A DNA stretch of 61,817 bases from Cupriavidus campinensis (GTDB lineage Bacteria; Pseudomonadota; Gammaproteobacteria; Burkholderiales; Burkholderiaceae). The notes under the pieces were generated by a model, which was given only the letters and a program-made list of their open reading frames with translations, was not told the origin of the DNA and made no database searches. The position numbers and the translations under genes are program-made. Shown one piece after another: positions 55,064 to 61,817 of this stretch (the stretch's first letter is position 1; every line of letters begins with the position of its first letter). The stretch spans positions 1-61,817 of the forward strand of contig NZ_CAJPVH010000032.1 of the NCBI RefSeq assembly GCF_905397395.1, written 5' to 3'.

Positions 55064-55837
55064 ATGAATCACCCCGCTGCCGGCTCCACCCCCGCCAACC
55101 CCTCCACGCCTTCGGCCCCTTCCGCGCTCTACCAGCAGGTGAAGGAGTACATCGCCCGCCAGATCCAGAGCGGCGCGTGGCAGCCGGGAGACCGCGTGCC
55201 GTCGGAGCAGGAACTGGTGACCCGCTTCTCGGTCTCGCGCATGACCGTCAACCGGGCGCTGCGCGAGCTGTCGGAGCAGGGCAGGGTGGTGCGCGTGGCC
55301 GGCGTCGGCACCTTCGTGGCCGAGCACAAGCCGCAATCGACCCTGCTGTCGGTGGTCAACCTGCAGGACGAGATCCGCATGCGCGGCCACGACTATGCGT
55401 GCGATGTGATCCTGGTGGAGCGCGTCTCGGCGTCGATCGAGGTGGCGGCGGCGCTCGAGCTGCGCACCGGCGAGTCGGTCTATCACTCGGTCTGCGTGCA
55501 TCGCGAGGACGGCGTGCCGGTGCAGCTGGAAGACCGCTACGTCAATCCGCGCGTGGCGCCGGACTTCATCACACAGGACTTCCGCGATACGCAGCCCGGT
55601 GAATACCTGCTGCGCAACGTGCCTTACGACCAGGTGGAACACGTGGTCGATGCGATTGCCGCCACCCCCGAGCAGGCCGCGCAACTGGAAATGCCGCCGA
55701 CCCAGCCGTGCCTGCTGCTCACGCGGCGCACGTGGACGAGTGGCGTGCCGGTCACGTTCGTGCGCTGCCTGCATCCGGGCAACCGCTATCGCCTCGGCAG
55801 CCGCTTCCGCGCCGACGGCAATCCGGCCTTCGGCTAA
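55064..55837 (+). CDS. hutC: GntR-family histidine utilisation repressor
   Basis: The 257-residue HutC/FarR-type GntR regulator has an N-terminal winged helix (residues about 20-90: 'LYQQVKEYIARQIQSGAWQPGDRVPSEQELVTRFSVSRMTVNRALRELSEQGRVVRVAGVGTFVAE'). The UTRA effector domain that follows ('HSVCVHREDGVPVQLEDRYVNP', 'QPCLLLTRRTWTSGVPVTFVRCLHPGNRYRL') binds urocanate in known HutC. It probably controls the sites at 52271, 52371 and 55893, and so its own operon too. An extra Pro/Ser-rich tail of about 20 residues leads the protein. Confidence 0.94.
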   Translation: MNHPAAGSTPANPSTPSAPSALYQQVKEYIARQIQSGAWQPGDRVPSEQELVTRFSVSRMTVNRALRELSEQGRVVRVAGVGTFVAEHKPQSTLLSVVNLQDEIRMRGHDYACDVILVERVSASIEVAAALELRTGESVYHSVCVHREDGVPVQLEDRYVNPRVAPDFITQDFRDTQPGEYLLRNVPYDQVEHVVDAIAATPEQAAQLEMPPTQPCLLLTRRTWTSGVPVTFVRCLHPGNRYRLGSRFRADGNPAFG

Positions 55838-55892
55838 AACTGAGTAGCTGGGGCTAGTTAGTACTGGCCTTCGGCCCCCATTTTCGACTAAC

Positions 55893-55904
55893 CTGTATAG
55901 ACAG
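55893..55904. promoter_or_regulatory. HutC-type operator 3 upstream of hutH (CTGTATAGACAG)
   Basis: It lies 59 bases before the hutH ATG in the 126-base hutC-hutH gap and is identical (reverse complement) to operator 1. It implies a separate, repressed promoter for hutHUDIF. Confidence 0.75.
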
Positions 55905-55963
55905 GCTCATACAACTGATTTTAGAACGCGGTTGAGCCGATTCTCAAAAGATCCAACAGGACG

Positions 55964-57550
55964 ATGCAGCACATGACAGCCATTTCTGATTCCCGCCTCG
56001 ATTCCCGCCCCGTACTGACGCTGGACCCCGGCCACGTCTCCCTGGCCGACCTGCGCCGCATCTATCGGGGCGAAGTGCGCCTGGCGATGGCGGACGCGGC
56101 CTGGGCCGGCGTGCGCGCGGCGCAGGCCACCGTGCAGGACATCATCGACGCCGACGCCGTGGTCTACGGCATCAACACCGGCTTCGGCAAGCTGGCCCAG
56201 TCGCGCATTCCGCATGACAAGCTGGCCGAGCTGCAACGCAACCTCGTGCTCTCCCACAGCGTGGGCACCGGCCCGGACCTCGCGGCGGACACCGTGCGCC
56301 TGATCCTGGCGATGAAGGCCATCAGCCTCGCGCGCGGTCATTCGGGCGTGCGCCCGGCCGTGATCGAGGCGCTGCTGGCGCTGGCCAACCACGGCGTCAC
56401 GCCGTGCATCCCGGCCAAGGGCTCGGTGGGCGCCAGCGGCGACCTCGCCCCGCTGGCGCATATGTCGTGCACGCTGATCGGCGTGGGCGATGTCTATATA
56501 GATAGCCGCCGCGTGCCGGCCGCGCAGGGGCTGGCCCACGCCGGGCTGGAGACCTTCGCGCTCGGTCCCAAGGAAGGGCTGGCGCTGCTGAACGGCACGC
56601 AGGTGTCCACGGCGCTGGCGCTGGCCGGCCTGTTCGCCGCCGAAGACGCCTTCGCGGCCGGGCTGGTGGCCGGAGCGCTTTCGCTCGAGGCCATCAAGGG
56701 GTCGGTCAAGCCATTCGATGCGCGCATCCACGCCGCGCGCGGCCAGGTCGGCCAGATCGAGGTGGCCGGCGCGGTGCGGGCGATGCTCGACGGCAGCGAG
56801 ATCGTCGATTCCCACAAGGGCTGCGGCCGCGTGCAGGACCCGTACTCGATCCGCTGCCAGCCGCAGGTGATGGGCGCCTGCCTGGACAACCTGACCCATG
56901 CCGCGCGCATCCTGCGCATCGAGGCCAACGCGGCGTCGGACAACCCGCTGGTCTTCCCCGAGCAGGGCGACGTGGTCTCGGGCGGCAACTTCCACGCCGA
57001 GCCGGTGGCCTTCGCCGCCGACATCCTCGCGCTGGCTATCGCCGAGATTGGCGCGATTTCCGAACGCCGGCTGGCGCTGCTGCTCGATACCGGGCTGTCC
57101 GGCCTGCCGCCGTTCCTGGTGCGCGATGGCGGCCTGCACTCCGGTTTCATGATCGCGCAGGTGACGGCGGCGGCACTCGCTTCAGAGAACAAGTCGCTCT
57201 CGCATCCGTCCAGCGTGGACAGCCTGCCCACCTCCGCCAACCAGGAAGACCATGTGTCGATGGCCACCTACGGCGCGCGCCGGCTTGGCGAGATGGCGGC
57301 CAACACGGCGGTGATCGTCGGCATCGAGGCGATGGCCGCCGCGCAGGGCATCGAGTTCCACCGGCCGCTGAAGTCGTCGCCGCTGGTGGAGCAGGAACTG
57401 GCGCGCATCCGCGCCCGCGTGGACTTTGTCGAGGGCGACCGCTACCTCGCGCCCGACATCGAGGCCATGAAGCAATGGGTTGTGCAGGGCGATGCCGGGG
57501 CCGGCTGGCCCGAGGCCGTGCGCGCGATCCTGCCGACCAATGCCAGCTGA
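55964..57550 (+). CDS. hutH: Histidine ammonia-lyase
   Basis: HutH removes ammonia from histidine to give urocanate. The 528-residue protein carries the MIO-forming Ala-Ser-Gly in '[16 protein letters not shown]', '[15 protein letters not shown]' with the active-site Tyr, '[15 protein letters not shown]', '[23 protein letters not shown]' and '[19 protein letters not shown]'. Two ATGs (55964 and 55973) are possible; AGGA stands two bases before the first and 11 before the second, so the start is uncertain by three residues. Confidence 0.96.
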   Translation: MQHMTAISDSRLDSRPVLTLDPGHVSLADLRRIYRGEVRLAMADAAWAGVRAAQATVQDIIDADAVVYGINTGFGKLAQSRIPHDKLAELQRNLVLSHSVGTGPDLAADTVRLILAMKAISLARGHSGVRPAVIEALLALANHGVTPCIPAKGSVGASGDLAPLAHMSCTLIGVGDVYIDSRRVPAAQGLAHAGLETFALGPKEGLALLNGTQVSTALALAGLFAAEDAFAAGLVAGALSLEAIKGSVKPFDARIHAARGQVGQIEVAGAVRAMLDGSEIVDSHKGCGRVQDPYSIRCQPQVMGACLDNLTHAARILRIEANAASDNPLVFPEQGDVVSGGNFHAEPVAFAADILALAIAEIGAISERRLALLLDTGLSGLPPFLVRDGGLHSGFMIAQVTAAALASENKSLSHPSSVDSLPTSANQEDHVSMATYGARRLGEMAANTAVIVGIEAMAAAQGIEFHRPLKSSPLVEQELARIRARVDFVEGDRYLAPDIEAMKQWVVQGDAGAGWPEAVRAILPTNAS

Positions 57551-57608
57551 TACCAGCCGTCGATCCCTATCTGACAAATTCGAATCTCCCAGCACGGAGC
57601 CCCCGACC

Positions 57609-59306
<1,698 letters not shown>

Positions 59307-59312
<6 letters not shown>

Positions 59313-59338
59313 AGGGTTGAACGCTTGAAAGGTTGAAG
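59307..59338 (+). repeat. Four tandem copies of an 8-base unit, GGTTGAAN
   Basis: GGTTGAAG, GGTTGAAC, GCTTGAAA, GGTTGAAG in a row at 59307-59338. It spans the hutU stop codon and ends five bases before the hutD start. It looks like a small variable-number repeat, unusual in this GC-rich chromosome. Confidence 0.8.
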
Positions 59339-59343
59339 CGAGC

Positions 59344-59967
59344 ATGAAGGAACTGGAGCCAGGAGTGGCACCGGGTGTGACGCGGTTTGCCCTCGACGCC
59401 ATCGCCCCCACGCCGTGGAAGAACGGCGGCGGCACCACGCGCGAGATCGCCGTGTGGCCGCCGGGCGCGGGCATGGACGCCTTCGCGTGGCGCGTGAGCG
59501 TGGCGGACATCGTTGCCGATGGGCCGTTCTCGGCCTTTCCCGGCATCGACCGCCAGATCGCGCTGCTGGAAGGCGCCGGCGTGCATCTGCAGGCCCACGA
59601 CGATTCGTTCTGCCACAAGCTCACGGCCATCGGCGAGCCATTCGGGTTTGCCGGCGATACGGCCGTGCACGCCACGCTGGTGGAGGGCCCCACGCGCGAT
59701 TTCAACGTGATGGCGCGGCGCGGGGTGTGCCACGCCGACGTGGCCCTGCAGCGCCAGCCGTTCGAGGTGGAAACCGGCAACGATGCCGTGATGGTGTTCG
59801 TGATCCGGGGCGAATGGCGCAGTGCCGATGGCCTGTCGCTGCGGGACGGCGAGGGCCTGCTGGTGTCCGCCGGGGCTGGCGGCGCGTCGGGCCGGCTGGC
59901 GCTGGCGCCCGCTGAAATCTCCGCGCTGTGCCTGCGCGTATTGCTGCAAATGGAGCCTGCTCAATGA
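59344..59967 (+). CDS. hutD: HutD family protein
   Basis: The 207-residue cupin-fold protein has the family start '[61 protein letters not shown]' and '[15 protein letters not shown]'. HutD occurs in hut operons and is thought to limit or buffer pathway flux by binding formylglutamate or urocanate; it has no proven catalytic role. Its TGA overlaps the hutI ATG. The nearby tandem repeat replaces a clear ribosome-binding site (only GAAGCGAGC precedes). Confidence 0.93.
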   Translation: MKELEPGVAPGVTRFALDAIAPTPWKNGGGTTREIAVWPPGAGMDAFAWRVSVADIVADGPFSAFPGIDRQIALLEGAGVHLQAHDDSFCHKLTAIGEPFGFAGDTAVHATLVEGPTRDFNVMARRGVCHADVALQRQPFEVETGNDAVMVFVIRGEWRSADGLSLRDGEGLLVSAGAGGASGRLALAPAEISALCLRVLLQMEPAQ

Positions 59968-61217
59968 CGATTTCCCACGCGCCATCCGCCGATGGCGTCT
60001 GGCACCACTGCCACCTGCTGCCCGAGCCCGGGCAGGACACGGCGCTGCGCGATGGCGCCATCGTCGTGGCCGATGGCCGCATCGTCTGGCTCGGCACCCA
60101 CGCGGCGCTGCCGGACACCTATCGCCACCTGCCGCGCCACGACGCCGGCGGGGCGTGGATCACCCCCGGCCTGGTCGATTGCCATACCCATCTGGTCTAT
60201 GGCGGCCAGCGTGCCGACGAGTTCGCGATGCGGCTGGCCGGTGCCAGCTACGAGGAGATCGCCCGGGCCGGCGGCGGCATCGTCTCCACGGTACGCGCCA
60301 CGCGCGAGGCCGACGAGGACACGCTGTTCGCCCAGGCCGCCGGGCGGCTGCGGCCGCTTTTGGCCGAAGGCGTGACCGCCATCGAGATCAAGTCCGGTTA
60401 CGGGCTCTCGCTGGACGCCGAGCGCAAGCAGTTGCGCGTGGCGCGCCGGCTCGGCACGGCCTTCGGCGTCACCGTCCACACCACCTTCCTGGGCGCGCAC
60501 GCGCTGCCGCCCGAGTACGCGGGCCGGGCGGATGACTATATCGATCTGGTCTGCGACACCATGCTGCCGGCGCTGGCCGGGGAAGGGCTGGTCGATGCCG
60601 TGGATGCGTTCTGCGAGGGCATCGGCTTCTCGCCCGCGCAGACCAGGCGCGTGTTCGAGGCCGCCGCGCGCCATGGCCTGCCCGTCAAGCTCCATGCCGA
60701 GCAGCTGAGCAACCTCGGCGGCGCGGCGCTGGCGGCGAGCCATCAAGCGCTGTCCGCCGACCATCTCGAACATCTGGACGAGGCCGGCGTGCGCGCCATG
60801 GCGGCTGCCGGCACGGTGGCCGTGCTGCTGCCGGGCGCCTACTACTTCCTGCGTGATACCCACCTGCCGCCGCTGGCGCTGCTGCGCGAGCACGGCGTGC
60901 GGATTGCGCTGGCGACCGACCATAACCCGGGCACCTCGCCAACCACCTCGCTGCTGCTGATGATGAACATGGCCTGCACGCTGTTCCGCATGACCGTGCC
61001 CGAGGTGCTGGCCGGGGTGACCACCCACGCGGCGCACGCGCTGGGCGCGGCGGACCGGCACGGCACGCTCGCCGCCGGGCGCGTGGCGGACTTCGTGCTG
61101 TGGCAGGTGGCCACGCCGGCCGAGCTGGCGTACTGGTTCGGCCGCAATCCCTGCGCGGCAGTGGTGCGGCAGGGGCGGATTTATCCGACCGAAACCGGCG
61201 CGGGAGCTAAGGCATGA
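59964..61217 (+). CDS. hutI: Imidazolonepropionase
   Basis: HutI opens imidazolone propionate to formiminoglutamate. The 417-residue metal amidohydrolase has the zinc His pair in '[21 protein letters not shown]' near residue 75. It then shows '[14 protein letters not shown]', '[22 protein letters not shown]', '[17 protein letters not shown]' and '[22 protein letters not shown]' with the catalytic Asp. It is coupled to hutD and, by another ATGA overlap, to hutF. Confidence 0.96.
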   Translation: MTISHAPSADGVWHHCHLLPEPGQDTALRDGAIVVADGRIVWLGTHAALPDTYRHLPRHDAGGAWITPGLVDCHTHLVYGGQRADEFAMRLAGASYEEIARAGGGIVSTVRATREADEDTLFAQAAGRLRPLLAEGVTAIEIKSGYGLSLDAERKQLRVARRLGTAFGVTVHTTFLGAHALPPEYAGRADDYIDLVCDTMLPALAGEGLVDAVDAFCEGIGFSPAQTRRVFEAAARHGLPVKLHAEQLSNLGGAALAASHQALSADHLEHLDEAGVRAMAAAGTVAVLLPGAYYFLRDTHLPPLALLREHGVRIALATDHNPGTSPTTSLLLMMNMACTLFRMTVPEVLAGVTTHAAHALGAADRHGTLAAGRVADFVLWQVATPAELAYWFGRNPCAAVVRQGRIYPTETGAGAKA

Positions 61218-61817
61218 GCGCCGGTCACCTCTTCGCGCCATCGGCCCTCCTGCCCGAAGGCTGGGAGCGCAACGTCCGCCTGGGCTGGGATGCGCAGGGC
61301 CGGCTGACCGAGGTCACGCCCGACGCTGCCGCCGCCCCGGGAGACGAGCACGCGGCTGGCCCGGTGCTGCCGGGCATGCCCAACCTTCACTCGCACGCGT
61401 TCCAGCGCGGCTTTGCCGGGCTGACCGAGTACCGCAGCATCGCGGCAGACGAAGACCCGGCCGGCGGGGACTCGTTCTGGAGCTGGCGCGCGCTGATGTA
61501 CCGCTTCGCGCTGCGGCTTTCGCCGGACGCGCTGGAGGCCATCGCCACCCAGCTCTATATAGAGATGCTGCGCGCCGGCTATACCAGCGTCTGCGAATTT
61601 CATTACGTCCATCATGACCCGGCGGGCCAGCCGTACGCCACGCCCGCCGAGATGTCGCTGCGGCTGCTGCGCGCGGCGCGCCGGGCCGGCATCGGCATGA
61701 CGCTGCTGCCGGTGCTGTACCAGACCGCCGGCTTCGGCGGCAAGCCGGCGCAGGCGGACCAGCGGCGCTTCCTGCACGGGACGGATGCCATGCTGGCGCT
61801 GCTTGGCGACCTTGCCC
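61214..61817 (+). CDS. hutF: Formimidoylglutamate deiminase (N-terminal part, cut by window edge)
   Basis: The ATG at 61214 overlaps the hutI stop. About 201 residues are visible: [17 protein letters not shown]..., with the amidohydrolase metal motif '[20 protein letters not shown]' and '[48 protein letters not shown]'. HutF turns formiminoglutamate into N-formylglutamate and ammonia, the variant route used by pseudomonads and many betaproteobacteria. HutG deformylase would be expected downstream. Confidence 0.92.
   Translation, partial: MSAGHLFAPSALLPEGWERNVRLGWDAQGRLTEVTPDAAAAPGDEHAAGPVLPGMPNLHSHAFQRGFAGLTEYRSIAADEDPAGGDSFWSWRALMYRFALRLSPDALEAIATQLYIEMLRAGYTSVCEFHYVHHDPAGQPYATPAEMSLRLLRAARRAGIGMTLLPVLYQTAGFGGKPAQADQRRFLHGTDAMLALLGDLA

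Noticed and set aside
61181..61777. A 198-codon minus-strand frame at the right edge
   Set aside because: Antisense to the hutF start, which has clear amidohydrolase motifs and ATGA coupling to hutI.

Overview
The window is GC-rich (roughly two thirds G+C by eye) chromosomal DNA from a betaproteobacterium of the Burkholderiaceae, most likely Cupriavidus or a close Ralstonia-like relative. This rests on recognisable protein variants and gene neighbourhoods: purN next to an RsmB-type methyltransferase, nadA-nadC facing nadB, radC/fkpB-ispH, a DUF3579 gene beside argF, and the hut cluster. It is core chromosome. The only mobile DNA seen is the end of an IS3-family (IS150-like) element cut by the left edge. 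No tRNA, rRNA, CRISPR array or prophage was found.

Layout. 1-111: IS end. 165-6830 (mostly minus): GNAT acetyltransferase, miaA-mutL, a DedA membrane protein (plus), a SirB1-like protein and murJ. 7116-14357: rpsT, DUF3579, argF, ppnP, murB, yajQ, a DUF192 protein, a small Lys/Ala-rich exported protein, rluE and icd. 14443-20652: a carbonic-anhydrase remnant, a VOC protein, a cold-shock protein, clpS-clpA, and a Bug-type binding protein with a second VOC protein. 20672-28053 (minus): dut, a luciferase-like monooxygenase, coaBC, ileS-lspA and ribF. 28240-35904: a hybrid histidine kinase facing a NarL-type regulator, purN-rsmB, an MscS channel and a fatty-acid desaturase. 36044-42849: nadA-nadC facing nadB, rpmB-rpmG, radC, fkpB-ispH. 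43517-48565: a complete branched-chain amino-acid ABC transporter, livJ then livHMGF. 48646-52205: argD, a 2Fe-2S flavin oxidoreductase, and an NAD-binding epimerase-like protein. 52422 to the right end: a histidine-utilisation locus with its own TauT-type ABC importer, the repressor hutC, then hutH-hutU-hutD-hutI-hutF. The last gene is cut by the window edge.

How genes work together. The hut genes form one regulon: three near-identical CTGTCTATACAG-type sites lie in front of the transporter and of hutH. HutF indicates the formiminoglutamate deiminase route, which needs a HutG deformylase, probably just outside. nadB, nadA and nadC together convert aspartate to nicotinate mononucleotide. livJHMGF imports leucine-type amino acids. 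argF and argD belong to arginine synthesis.

The most interesting signal is regulatory. argF and argD lie 40 kb apart, yet each is preceded by a short arginine-rich open reading frame too small for normal gene calling, plus an intrinsic-terminator-like hairpin. In front of argD the arrangement is near textbook: a TTGACA-17-TATATT promoter, a 21-codon peptide with Arg codons 7, 8, 9 and 11, a competing antiterminator overlapping the peptide's stop codon, and a terminator with a U-tract. In front of argF a 42-codon ORF with seven Arg codons in thirteen ends in an ATGA overlap with argF, which has no Shine-Dalgarno of its own. I read these as candidate arginine-sensing leader-peptide attenuators. 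Other points worth checking are a terminator hairpin in the livJ leader, a shared TCTTATATAAGA palindrome near the argF side and icd, and several probable leaderless starts (clpS, mutL, purN).
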